Program-made: the position numbers and the translations under genes
NCBI GenBank assembly: GCA_023078685.1
Contig: JALGAS010000004.1
Span: 682,001 to 746,000 of the forward strand
DNA: 64,000 bases
Origin: Neopestalotiopsis rosae
Taxonomy: Eukaryota; Ascomycota; Sordariomycetes; Amphisphaeriales; Sporocadaceae
Direction: 5' to 3'
The notes under the pieces: model-generated
The model's input: only the letters and a program-made list of their open reading frames with translations
Told to the model about the DNA's origin: nothing
Database searches by the model: none
Shown: in pieces, positions 46,649 to 57,209 of the stretch
Layout of the letters: every line of letters starts with the position of its first letter
How positions within the stretch are numbered: the stretch's first letter is position 1

Positions 46649-47095
46649 ATGGCAGCAATTGTAGCATACCGGAATCTCCTTCGGTCCGCTCGGATCGCCT
46701 TCCAAGGTACTTATACCCCATAAACCATGATATTCGTGTTTCTGCGCATATCTAATCAAATATCTAGGGGACCAACCCATCCTCAACGCAGCGCTCACTC
46801 AGATCCGGACCGGCTTCCGCGAGAATGCATCTCTCGATCCCAAGAGTCCCGAGATCGACGGCCACATTAAACACGCCGAAGACGTGGCAACGATACTGCG
46901 GGAGAATGTCGTGCAAGGCAGAAGGAACGGTGACAAGTACAGTACGTTCATCAGAAAGAGCCCCGTCCCGAGTTGAGACTAACGCAGCAACCAGAGTTGA
47001 GGATACATGAACACACAGAGCGCGGCGACAACGATACAGTCAAGATGGCGGGAGGAAAGACGGTCAAGATTGGCGGTGGCTGCTGCTCCAGCTGA
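46649..47095 (+). CDS. mzm1: Mzm1-like LYR-motif mitochondrial protein
   Basis: Three exons, 46649..46706, 46768..46941 and 46995..47095, give 110 residues. The N-terminus [19 protein letters not shown] carries the LYR-type motif (here as AYRNLLR), followed by helix segments [12 protein letters not shown] and [19 protein letters not shown]. This matches Mzm1, the matrix chaperone that holds the Rieske Fe-S protein Rip1 during assembly of respiratory complex III. The C-terminus ends in GGGCCSS, as in several fungal orthologues. The three short exons are too small for simple frame searches, but the phases and the family match are good. Confidence 0.9.
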
Positions 47096-47310
47096 AGTCT
47101 GGTTACTACCCTGTAAAACCATGCAACTACGAATCCAAAGCCCTAAAAGGCCCTGTACAAATCTGTACTATTAACAATAACAAGATACCCTGCTACGAAC
47201 AACATGCAGTCCTGATTTCGTGAATCTGGGTATTATCAACCTTTCTCTCAACGGATTTCCTTACCGTTGCCAGCATGGTCATCGAGGTGTTGTGCGAAGC
47301 CGGTAGGATC

Positions 47311-48601
47311 CTAATTTCTGGAGTCCTCTGTAGACTGGGGGGTAACTGAGTTCGAAAGCAAGGCAATGTGGCTCTTAAACTCCGTGCTGTCGGGTGTGTC
47401 CATTGCACTGCTCGCGCTGGAGCTGTTTTGGACGTCCCAATCGTCTGGGCGTGAATCCATACACAGGCATCGGTCTGCCATCTCGGGGTGTTCATGGTAA
47501 TGGCACCAATCCAGGTTCGGATTGGGAAGGCCATGAAGAGTGTCGACCCCGTAGTTGGCGCGTCGGAGGGTCTGGCGCAGGATCTCCGCTAGGGCTACGG
47601 GCGGGAGCGAGACGAGCTTGGCCGGCTCCCACTCGCCGTCGTGCATGGTGCATGCGGTCCAGTCGACGAGGAAGCGACTCAGAGGGCTGTCCCACTTGGC
47701 GCGCCGAAAGACCGCATTGAGAAGCGGCGAATAGAGCACAACATTATAAGGCGCGCAGAGAAGGCGCTGCCAGACGAGCACGCAATCATTGACCAAGGAA
47801 GTGATCCCTCCCTGGCAGGCAAAGACGTAGAGATCCAATACTCGACCCAGAACATGAGCGAGGGGGTCTTTGTTGAAGACAGAGTACCACTAAATAAAGC
47901 AAAGTTAGCCACTTGGGGGTTGTTTAGCCCGGTCGAAACTTCCATTGAATCTTTCCCGGCAGAAGTAAAAATGAATATGAATCAAAGCCAGAACACGCTT
48001 ACCGGAGCAACGTCCTTGGGAAAAGTATTGCCGGACCCTTGAACTTCGACTCCCATATTAAAGATCGGGATGTTAGCGCACAGATCAAACTTGAGTGCCT
48101 CCTTAACATCGATGCGGCCGTTGACGAGGCCTCTGACTTCAATGGTGCCGGTATTTAGCCAGGTGACAAAACTCTGTACAGTCTCGAGACGCCATCCATT
48201 GTATTTAATGACCGGCGACACCGTAAGCTCTGCGAATATGGCGGCTTTGTGACAGAGCACACTCTTAGAGACATGGTGCTGGTGGACCCGACCGCCGTCT
48301 ACCACATGCAGAATGATATTGTCATCTGACGAGGAGAAGCTACAATATAATGATTGGTCAGTCTTGAGACAATGCAAAATCTATAGATAGGCATTCGTGG
48401 GCGAACAAATGACTATAGCCTACCTGTCCTTCTGTTCTTCCTTCTTAGGCGCGAACTGGGAAGGTAGGTAGATAGCAAATCGCCTCCGGCGGCTGCCTGG
48501 TAGAAAGTTTGTTCAAGTCGTCGCGCCTGGCAACCAAGGCTTTTCAAACGCTGGACGAGGCAAGAGCTCAACGAGGCAGGAAGTTCCAGATTTTCGCGCA
48601 T
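47311..48601 (-). CDS. BTB/POZ-like domain protein (5' end uncertain)
   Basis: The secure exons on the minus strand are 48339..48003 and 47889..47311, joined in phase 0 (CCG|TGG). They encode a BTB-like segment (NIILHVVDGGRVHQHHVSKSVLCHKAAIFAEL, split here as the strand HVV and the helix VLCHKAAIF) and then FNKDPLAHVLGRVLDLYVFACQ, typical of fungal BTB proteins. The C-terminal part is Ser/Asp-rich. An upstream exon ending at 48424 (GACAG|GTAGGC) reads KKEEQKD into the BTB segment, but that frame has no ATG. A start at 48601 would need a further short intron, so the N-terminus is unresolved. BTB proteins often recruit targets to Cul3 ligases; nothing shows a specific role here. Confidence 0.6.
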
Positions 48602-49864
48602 TGTATTTGACTACCTACTGTATCAAATTTCATTTCACCACTGCTCTTCCCCTGCCAGGTGCCCATCGCCGTTTGCGTTTGCGTTTTTGTCGCCGAATGA
48701 GTCTGCACGTTTCGGCAACCTTATTCAAGTTATTCATATGCCTAATCATACAAAATTAAAAGAGAGCGATGCCACACAGTGAGTCCCGCTACTGTCCACA
48801 CTGAATGGTTGTGCCTATCGCAAGGAGGCGATGCTCATATTCTCCAACTTGGCTTTCGTGTGCTCCATTTATCACTTGATTTTGCCGCGTTGTGTCAAGA
48901 TCGGGTCTTGGTACTGCAGCTAGCAACAATGTCAAAGTTTACGATTCTATGCCTCGACAACCGCTTGACGAATTTTGGTGCTTCGTCCGACGCAACTTTG
49001 GTGGCGGCTCTCCATCGGATCATCGTGTCGCCCGGCTTCAAATACGGGCGGCCTGGCCAACAGATTTCGTACCTTTCCATCAAGTTCTTGAAACCCTTGC
49101 AATAGATAGAATGCACCATTTTCGAAAGGTTGATTGGTTTCGGGGATGTACGGGGATGCTCGAACTTACTCTCGTCTTGGACATTCTTAGCGAAGCTCGA
49201 CAAAATCAGGCTGGCTCACATGTAGCTCGCTTGATCGGTGCGATCTCCCACGTTCCCACATGTAATTGCACTTTTATGAAGCCGAAAACTTGTGCCGGAA
49301 CGGCTCACTGTCCATACATTCCTGTTGATTCGCTGATTAGTTACGCCCGGAATATATACACACAGAGGTCATTGGCGTTTATGCTGCCCACCCCGCGTCA
49401 AAGCGTCACAATGTTGGATTCCTTGTGTGATGGAGGGCTGCCTGTTTAGATCTAGGGTGTCTGTTGATTCTATGGACGGGGAGGTTACAAGAAGTTCCGC
49501 CTTACTTTGTGCCAGCTCGATGCTTGACGCGGCAGTGATTCTATTGGATCGGACTTGTTAAAGTACGAACCGTCCAGCCAAGAATTCCTGTAGTGATCTT
49601 GATTTGTATGCCCCGCAATCTTTATCTGAGAGCGTATGAACCACCACCTTACTTTACAGACTTACACCGGACAATTCGCCGATTGACCATGATAACCAAG
49701 TAACATTCATATAAAACTTGACCAATTCCCACAATTGTCGGAGCACACGACATTGTGAGTCATTCCTTACATTTCTGAAGTTTTGAACAATACTCCGTTG
49801 ACTACACGGCCACCGGCTTCTACAACACTGCGGAACGTTCTAGAGCATACATCTCTAAACAAGA
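48602..49864. other. Intergenic region, no firm gene
   Basis: A 185-codon plus frame (48892..49449) and a 102-codon minus frame (49203..48895) overlap. Neither starts with ATG or shows a domain. The last 200 bp are probably the promoter of the zinc-ribbon gene. Confidence 0.4.
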
Positions 49865-50397
49865 ATGTCGTTTTATTGCCAGAGCTGCGGTAGCAGCAGA
49901 GGCTCTCTCATCGGAAGAACAATTGGGAATGGGACACTATGTTATTGCTCACACTGCTGGAAGAACTACAATACCACAAAAACCTTTTGCATGTGGTGCG
50001 GAAAGCACATTGGTGAAGAAAATCTTCTATGTGAAGACCATCCTGCCAGGAAACAGGTAAGGTGACCAAGAAATACACGACGTAGGTCTGTTTGTGGTTG
50101 ACACGTTCGCAGAGTCACCAGGTGATCGTATGGCAAGACAATAAGATGACGGCCCCATCACTACAATATCATCTCACACCAGTGGGTGGCAGCAACTCAA
50201 TCCCTGTGTACGGGTCGTCGCCTTTGCCGATTCAGGGACTCGCACCACTCACCACAGAAACATCAATGATGCGAGCTCTGCCTGCCCCGGATCGCAATGT
50301 GGTGGAGATCCAGGATGGCTATCCAGGACCAGAACCATCGAGCTATCCACAAGCATCGAGCTATCAACAATCGCCGGGCTATCAACAACAATCCTAG
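49865..50397 (+). CDS. Small zinc-ribbon protein with Tyr/Gln/Ser-rich tail
   Basis: Two exons, 49865..50056 and 50113..50397, phase 0, give 158 residues. The first 60 residues hold three CxxC pairs plus extra Cys/His: CQSC, CSHC and CMWC, then a C-x2-H end (CEDH). This suggests one or two zinc-binding ribbons or knuckles. The rest is low-complexity, with a proline-rich middle and a tail of repeated SSY and Q units (SSYPQASSYQQSPGYQQQS), a composition seen in prion-like or phase-separating regions. I do not recognise the family. There is no signal peptide, so it is likely nuclear or cytosolic. Confidence 0.65.
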
Positions 50398-51184
50398 ACC
50401 ATGCCGACTGTCGTCGGCGGCTCAGTCCTCGCATCGTGTCGCTGGCTATCTGGATGTTGACCCAACTCACAATTGACTATCAGTGCACCGCACTCCCTTC
50501 ACTTCGATAACACTGCAGAGCAAGGTCTTCTGCCAGCTTTGCTATCTTCGGTGCCGAGGCCGACTTTTTTCTTTTTTCTTTTTTTCCTTTTGTTTTCCCC
50601 CCTGTGACTGCCTGCGTTCGTTCATTCAGTGTTCACTTCTGTCTGGTGAAGCAACGATGATGTTGTTGGGCGCACCACGTTGGATGTGTTAATTGGCTTA
50701 TGATTTCGGAGACCTCCGGCTCCTATAGTTGTCATAATACTACTACGAATCAATTGTGATTATACAGGACCAGCTCGCGTGTGACAAGAGTAGTATATTG
50801 TACACTCAGGAATTGCCGTCCGTGACCCCACATAGCAGTGAGTCGCCCGCTGAGTCGCCATGTGGGGGATCCAGTGAGTCGCCTGTGGACCCGTCAGTGA
50901 GTCGCCTAATAAATCCCTCCCCGCTTAATCATCGAGTCGTCGTGAAACGCAATAAACCGGAACTTCTCGTAAAGGGTGACATTTCATGATTCAATCTTGG
51001 CCATGGTGGAGATGATTAAGAGTTTCCAAGGAAGGAGGCAAATAAATTTCAAGGAAGGGGGCAGTGTCATGATGGTCCGACGATGCCGCGTCGGGTTGCC
51101 ACTGGTATATAAGAGCGCGACAATGTCGTCGATAGGAGAGGAGGAAGAGAATGCATCTTTGCTATTCAAACAAGAACTTTGAAA
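50398..51184. promoter_or_regulatory. Upstream region of the FAD monooxygenase gene
   Basis: 787 bp without a gene. It contains a pyrimidine tract (50566-50602), the TGAGTCGCC repeat array and a TATA box TATATAAG at 51106-51113, 72 bp before the ATG of the monooxygenase. Confidence 0.55.
50839..50906 (+). promoter_or_regulatory. TGAGTCGCC direct-repeat array
   Basis: Four perfect copies of TGAGTCGCC start at 50839, 50851, 50875 and 50898. Spacing is 12, 24 and 23 bp, close to one or two helical turns. A degenerate fifth word (CGAGTCGTC) lies at 50933. TGAGTC is half of the AP-1/Gcn4-type bZIP site. The gene cluster that follows encodes a bZIP factor (53889..55013), which makes an autologous operator plausible. 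Confidence 0.55.
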
Positions 51185-53792
51185 ATGGCAGGCAGTGATA
51201 AGTTTCGAGTGGTCATTGTTGGCGGCGGCGTGGCCGGCCTGACGCTGGCCAATATGCTCGAGAAGTTCAACATTGACTACATTATTCTGGAAGCGCATGG
51301 AGACATTGCCCCGGCGGTTGGAGCAAGCATCGGCTTGTTTCCCAATGGACTCCGTATCCTTGATCAGATTGGCTGCTATGAGAAAGTCCTCGAATTGCCC
51401 CAGCGACTCATCACTACATCACAGGAACGAGATTCACAAGGCAAAAGCCACTCCAAGATGACCAACGTCAGCGAGCAGCTTCAGTCAAGGTAAGCCCTTA
51501 CGTTCATTTATCCGAGAGTCGCGTGCTGAACGTTATTCATTGTACCAGGCATGGATATCCAGTGCTCTTTTTTGATCGGCAATGGCTCCTCAAGCTGTTG
51601 TACGACAACCTACAGCACAAGGACCGAGTAACCCTGGGCATGAAGGTTGCAAAGATCCAATCTATCGACGGCGGCGTCCAAGTCATCACCAAGGACGGCC
51701 AGGTGGTCGAGGGCACTCTAGTCGTGGGTGCCGACGGTGTACACAGCACGGTACGCGACGAGATGATACGACTGGGCAATAAGCTGCAGCCTGGCTACTT
51801 TCCCGCTGGCGAGCCCGACCGCGTCCCATGCTTCTACCGATGCAGCTTTGGTATCGCGCAGCATGTACCGGGATATGCGAATGGGGAGTTGAACAGAAAT
51901 TGGGGCGAAGACTGGTCAGGATTGATCATTTCGGGCCCGGAAGACCGAGTGTACTGGTTCATCTTCGACCGGCTCCCAAAGCCTAGATATGGGTCAGATA
52001 TCCCCAAGTATACCAAGGAGGACGAGGCAAAATTTGTAAGGAGCCCTACCTTCGCCTCTTTCCTAAAGAATTTCGTGAAGACTAACGACTTACAAAGGTG
52101 AAGAAGTTTTGGGACAAGTCGATCACAGACAAGGTCACTTTCGGTCAGATCTACTCCAAGAAGCTGACCTCCACACTGACGCCACTCCACGAAATGGTCT
52201 GGGAAAAGTGGTTCTTTGAACGCATCATATTGCTTGGAGACTCGGCGCACAAGGTGAGTCAAGAATCCTGTAAACAAATCAACGAACTTGCCCGGCTGAC
52301 TGTCTAGCCCAACCCTATTTCCGGTCAAGGCGGCAACGGTGCTATTGAGTCTGTAGCTGAACTCGTCAATGCGATTGTACGCATGAAAGACACCAAGTCA
52401 GGTAGTCTGGCGGGCTTACAGGATGCAGATGTCGAAGCGATTTTTACGCAGACCCAATCAGCTAGACACGAGCGCGAAAAGTATCTCATTGACGCCGCTC
52501 ACTATCAACAATCTCTGGCCGCGCATGAGAACACTTTCATGTCAAAGTTTTTCCTGAATGCGCTCGTACCAATGGGAGGAGAGGAGACGTTTTTCTCGAT
52601 AATGGGAAAGCCATTCATGGATGCAGCCAGGCTGGAGAAGCTACCAATTCCTTCCCGTGGTCGTTTGGTTCCCTTTCATGATGAGCTTCCGGCACGCCCT
52701 CTGAGTCCCGCAATTGGTCGAGTTGTGACGGGCTGTTTCAGTGCGGGTATGGTCTCTCTGATCTGGCTGGCGAGCAAATCCATGCGTCTTCCAGCGGCAG
52801 GCCTAAACGACTGGGCTGGACTCGCGCCTATTTCGCGTCCCTGGTCAGGTCTCGGAGGAGGTCTTTTCAAGACAATCATGTCCGCCTTCTCCTATCCCTT
52901 GGAGGGACAACCGCCTGCGAGTAGGGTGCAACTCATCTACTTCATGACACACCTTGCAGCGCCCATCTTATCGTACACTGTTGACGGTCACCGCGCGCGG
53001 AATGCACTCTACCCACTCGGATTGCCAAGCGTCTTTCTCGGCGTGATGCAAGTCCTCGGTATTGGTTATATCGCACCAACGCACGCTCTCCTCGAAGCGG
53101 TCCAGAGCGATACCTTGCCGACTACCGAAGTCGTCTCACCAGAGGCTAGTGAAGCCTTACTACCGGCAATGGCTCTGGGATACGGACTTCCTACAGCCTT
53201 GATGTTGGCTCCCGGGTTCAGTAACTCGGTCAAGCAGAATATCACTGCCATTTGGCAATTCTCACCCATATACTTACCCGCGCTCATCTCCTTGTGGAAA
53301 CGTTACATGTCTAGACGGGTGTCGGGACAGCAATTGTCGACGACCGAGAAGGTTAGAGCGTCATCGTCTCGGAAGGATGCCGCCAAGGCCACGCAAGCTC
53401 GGAAGAGGGCGTATCTGTGTACTGCTGCCGTCCAAACCGCGGTACACCTGGCCACAATGGCATACGCTTGTTCGGGCAAGGATATGTCTATTGCTGACAT
53501 CTTTTTCCGCGTGCCCAGTCCTTTCTCGGCGACATGGAATTTGCCGGACACGGGCAGCGAAATTGCGACCTTCCTCAAGTACGATTTCGGGATCGCAAGC
53601 TGTGCATGGCTGTTCAGTGGCCTGTACTCGACCTGGAATCTTCGCCGTCGTGGCTACGTTACCACGGGAGAGGCAGCCAAGGCTGCGGTGGGCATCTCTC
53701 TCGGCCAGTTCTTGGTTGGACCAGGCGCCACGTCGATGCTTTCGGCATATTGGCAGGAAGGGATCTTTGCCAGGCTGAGTACCCGCGAATAA
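51185..53792 (+). CDS. FAD-dependent monooxygenase with C-terminal multi-pass membrane domain
   Basis: Four exons, 51185..51489, 51549..52035, 52098..52253 and 52308..53792, give 810 residues. The first 420 residues are a PaxM/Pyr5-type flavin monooxygenase: Rossmann GGGVAGL with IILEAHGD, the DG motif VVGADGVHSTVRD and the GD motif ILLGDSAHKPNPISGQGGNGA. From about residue 449 the chain is a membrane domain of several helices (VVTGCFSAGMVSLIWLA, VQLIYFMTHLAAPILSY, FLGVMQVLGIGYIAPTHALL, AMALGYGLPTALML, IYLPALISLW, TAAVQTAVHLATMAYAC, CAWLFSGLYS). Stand-alone enzymes of this type end near residue 470, so the extra 340 residues are unusual. Such oxidases epoxidise or hydroxylate prenylated intermediates in meroterpenoid and indole-diterpene pathways. 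The adjacent bZIP gene lies tail-to-tail with it. No terpene cyclase, prenyltransferase or PKS is in view. Confidence 0.88.
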
Positions 53793-53888
53793 TCCAGGGA
53801 TCGTGGACATTGCCCGTGTTCGAGAGAGCGACCATTTCCTTTTGTAGATTAGATACGCGTTGCACTGAGACATTTCACCTCTCTCATG

Positions 53889-55013
53889 TCAGATAGACAA
53901 TAGATGCTCTTCAGGAACTAGAATGCTTTGATCAAGACCATCGACGAGCTCCGGGTGCTGAGTCCAGAACCTCCCTAGAATGCCCCACCCACTTTCCTGG
54001 GTGAAGCGACGGTAGAATGCATCGTCGAGTTGTGGCTCGCCGTCATTTTCGCGGCTGATGAAGTTGCTGTTGAAGGATTCGCGCACGCGCACGGTGACGC
54101 TGAGCAAGCCAAACACATCTTCGAGCGCATATTTCCCCAAATTCAAAATAAGTCGGTCCCTAAGGCAAGGCCAGATGATGGCAGCAATGTAGACTGGATG
54201 TTCGATGCAGAGCTGGCAAGCAGTTGGTCGCATATGTGGTGGAATAGCTGCAAAGGACTCCTCGGACGGAGCTATGTACCAGCGAAAGAACACATAGATG
54301 AGCCAAGAAATGGCGAACCTCTCTGGCGGCAGGATGGGATATGGCGCCAGGACAGAGACAATAAGATTGGCGAGTTCATTGCGCGACCCACCAAACAACA
54401 GATCTAGCACCTTTGGTGTTGGTGGTAGAGAGTCGGCAATGTTGGGGGTCGACTTGAGGTGCTCAATGATTGAACTAAATCTGTCGTTCTGTAGCAGGAG
54501 TATGGGCGGTGGTAGAGGAGAACGGGACATGAGAGGGAGCCGCATCCAGGCTGGTGTGTTCAGTAGCTTGGTCAAAGAGTCTGGAGCGATGGCGATCATT
54601 GGTGTCTTTACTCCCACGTGGCCTTGACTGGACTGTGCCCGGAACGACTCCGAATTTGACTCCGGGGCTAGCGAGGCGGGCAGCACGGCATAGTCCAAGT
54701 TGCTCAAAGCGGCGGGTGATGCGAGATCGGCTGGTGTTTGGCTCCGTGACTCTACATCACTTCCTTCTTGGCTCACGGCGAGCTCAAGACGAGATCGCCC
54801 CGAACGAATGCTTCCCGGGGATGCATGTGGAGGTGTAGACGTGACCAGCCGGAGGTCTTGTTCGAGACGCTGGACTTTATTCTCCAAAGCCGCAATATAC
54901 TCGCGCTCACGGCGTCGCTTGCTCCGTTGATTGAGCTTATCCCGTTCTCGCTTCCGCTGAGATGCACTTGAATGCTCGATTGTGGTGCTGTCATGCTGGT
55001 CTTGCCCTACCAT
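53889..55013 (-). CDS. bZIP transcription factor with DUF3425 domain
   Basis: A single exon gives 374 residues. The basic region and zipper are at about residues 20-55 (RKRERDKLNQRSKRRREREYIAAL then ENKVQRLEQDLRLV, a short zipper of about two to three heptads). The linker is Ser/Pro-rich. From about residue 170 the C-terminal DUF3425 domain runs to the end (DLLFGGSRNELANLIVSVL, YPILPPERFAISWLIYVFFRWYIAP, RPTACQLCIEHPVYIAAIIWPCLRDRLI). bZIP-DUF3425 proteins often regulate stress responses or local secondary-metabolite genes. It lies 96 bp from the 3' end of the FAD monooxygenase gene, facing it. A TGAGTC-containing array in that gene's promoter fits a bZIP target. Confidence 0.9.
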   Translation of the reverse strand: MVGQDQHDSTTIEHSSASQRKRERDKLNQRSKRRREREYIAALENKVQRLEQDLRLVTSTPPHASPGSIRSGRSRLELAVSQEGSDVESRSQTPADLASPAALSNLDYAVLPASLAPESNSESFRAQSSQGHVGVKTPMIAIAPDSLTKLLNTPAWMRLPLMSRSPLPPPILLLQNDRFSSIIEHLKSTPNIADSLPPTPKVLDLLFGGSRNELANLIVSVLAPYPILPPERFAISWLIYVFFRWYIAPSEESFAAIPPHMRPTACQLCIEHPVYIAAIIWPCLRDRLILNLGKYALEDVFGLLSVTVRVRESFNSNFISRENDGEPQLDDAFYRRFTQESGWGILGRFWTQHPELVDGLDQSILVPEEHLLSI

Positions 55014-56149
55014 CTTGTGTGCATGCGTGTTTTGGTGGTAGATAGCTTCCCTCCAGAGTTGTGTTGAGCGGTGTCCCTAGCTAGGAAGGAGTCGGCCGAT
55101 ACCCGGTGCCCACGTTCAGCACTCTGGAAAAAAAAGCCGGTATCCATTGTCAAACTTAAATACGACACTGCCACGCCACTGCGGTTGCACAGCTTTATCA
55201 TCGGGTTTTAGACGGCTGGTCCCGTTCTGAGCCAGGACCTGGATGTTTCAACATTTGCTAGGATCGAAGACAAGGTCAAGTAAAACGGCTTCTTCGCCCT
55301 GGATGCATTTATTACCTACCCAAAGGCCCAGACCCTTTTTGGATCGTCAGGCACAGCCGTTAGCTGCCCAGAAATGGCATGGTGTGCCAAACCCACTGGT
55401 GAAGAAATTAGTTCATTATAATTGAACCGCCCCTCTATACCGATATCCAGCCTGTCGCGTTGTACTCCCCGACCTGGTGCATATTCATCCTAATCCATAT
55501 ACACACTACAACTCAGACCTTGGCAACGACCACGCTCCATACTTTGCTGCCGTATAATTCAGCTTCATGTCTTTTTTTTTTTCTGAATATGACGTAAGTC
55601 ATCCTTTTTTTTGGGGGGGGGGGGGGGGGGGGGGGGGAGGCGGGGGGACGAGGACTTTGTCGCTTGTGTCAGAGGTTGAACTATGCAATCATACCCAGAA
55701 GAAAAAAAGAAGGAAAAAAAACCTGGCTGTAGAATTGACCATTAAATGACAGGCGGAAACAATTGCATTAGTTTATCAGTGACTTTAGGAGTTTGGTAAT
55801 AGGGCCAGAACTAGCAGTCAGAAGGGGTGGCAATTCAGTTGCATGGATATCAAGAAGGCACCGCAATTTATATCTGAACATGTATTATTGGGAGACTTTG
55901 TCGGGGACTTCATATGATCATCGCTTGGAATCAAGACCTCCGCTCGGTATTTGCTGAATTTGCGTCTCCCCCCATGACACTGATGTAGTAGTATCCGCTG
56001 CATATAGCTCTTCGGATAGATTCGATAGCTCTTCCGCACTCTCATCTGTAGCCCGGTGAAATCAACCCATTCTCCGATCGTTGCATTTACGATCACTTCA
56101 TGCCCTCTCGTTTTGGCCCAGTGGAGATTTCCATATCATCATGGGAGTC
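55014..56149. other. Intergenic region with poly-G tract
   Basis: No gene. It holds the upstream region of the bZIP gene, a T tract (about 55571-55582), the poly-G run at 55613-55637 and A-rich tracts after it. A 21-bp word at 56078-56098 matches one near 2556. Confidence 0.45.
55613..55637 (+). repeat. Poly-G homopolymer (25 G)
   Basis: 25 uninterrupted G after a T8 run, then GAGGCGGGGGGACGAGG. It is capable of forming a G-quadruplex. Homopolymers of G this long are rare in fungi and prone to sequencing error. Confidence 0.8.
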
Positions 56150-56477
56150 TCAATGGTCCCGACGGTCGTCTTTGGTTTCGGGTTGATCCCTTTTGAGTTT
56201 GGTCTCATCCCGCTTGGTTCTACCGTTGACCTCGCTGTCGCTTTCAGTGCGGCCTTCGGTGCCGTTGTCCTCGGGGGTGATCTGTGAAAAGCAAAATGCC
56301 TTAGTATTCAAGATCAAGAAATGAATGTTTGAAAAAAAGTGAAATCTAGTCGAGGGACAAATGTCGTACAAAAACGACTTGAGAGTGGAGATAATCACTT
56401 ACTGGAATCAGCTTTCCATCGTCGTCAAGCTCTAGAAAACCGTCGTCATCGGTCTCGTACTTGGTGGAATCCGGCAT
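56150..56477 (-). CDS. Tiny acidic protein
   Basis: Two exons on the minus strand, 56477..56403 and 56281..56150, joined in phase 0 across a 121-nt intron with strong GTAAGT and TTTTCACAG sites. They give 68 residues. The first exon is Asp-rich (YETDDDGFLELDDDGK). The second is hydrophilic with many Glu, Lys, Arg and Asp. There is no signal peptide or known domain. The clear splice sites and the compositional bias argue for a real gene, but I do not recognise it. Confidence 0.45.
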
Positions 56478-57209
56478 GGTGTACAGTGATCCCAAAGCTA
56501 TACATTTTAAGAAAACGTTTCAGTAATGGAATAAGTCTCTTGAATAAATCAGGACTTACATGAGTGTTGTGACTTGTCCTTATTCGTACTGTCCCTTGCC
56601 ACTCGGTGGTGTTTAAGACTTGGATTCGGGTACGCTGAATGTAGGAGAAAAGAGAAAGAAGCTGAAGTTGAGGGTCAAGTCGGGAAAGGCATTAAATACT
56701 TGCTCCTGACCAGGCTGCACGTCCTGCTGATTCAGTTAGACAATCATCAGACAATTTCACCTCAGGCAGATGCAAACTCGCCGTTTGCTCGGAATTATGT
56801 CATTGGCACATCAACTATTGGTTGGTGGGTTAGAAATTCGTCCAGCAACTGCACATGTACAAACTTACTGATTTCGATTGCAGTACTGGTATCCGAGCAC
56901 AATCAGCAATCACAATGTGTGGTGGTGAAATGAGATATGCTATTGGCATGATGCTATGCCTCGTCACACTGTCTAGCGTCAGCTGTGTCGATATACATTG
57001 ATTCGACTTCAGGATGGTGCCACTATTTATGCCAAAATAAGTGGGCGTCTAACACTTCATGTTCGAGTATCACATCAGCAGAGTGGTGTAAATATCACAA
57101 TGTAGTGGTATCAATAGTTCAATTCATCCAATTACAAGTATGGACGATGCCAATTCCTGAACGCCTAGCAATGCAAATCTTTTTCGCTGTACCCTTTTTC
57201 GTGTCCTCG
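56478..57209. other. Intergenic region
   Basis: No supportable gene. Short plus frames here do not splice into anything recognisable. Confidence 0.4.

Noticed and set aside
48892..49449. 185-codon plus frame
   Set aside because: No ATG start, competing antisense frame, no domain.
50839..50906. CRISPR-like reading of the repeat array
   Set aside because: Repeats are 9 bp with irregular short gaps in a fungal promoter, so a binding-site array is the sensible reading.
39084..55013. One large secondary-metabolite cluster from the P450 to the bZIP gene
   Set aside because: Housekeeping genes (zuo1, mzm1) and unrelated genes lie between, and no PKS, NRPS, prenyltransferase or cyclase is present.
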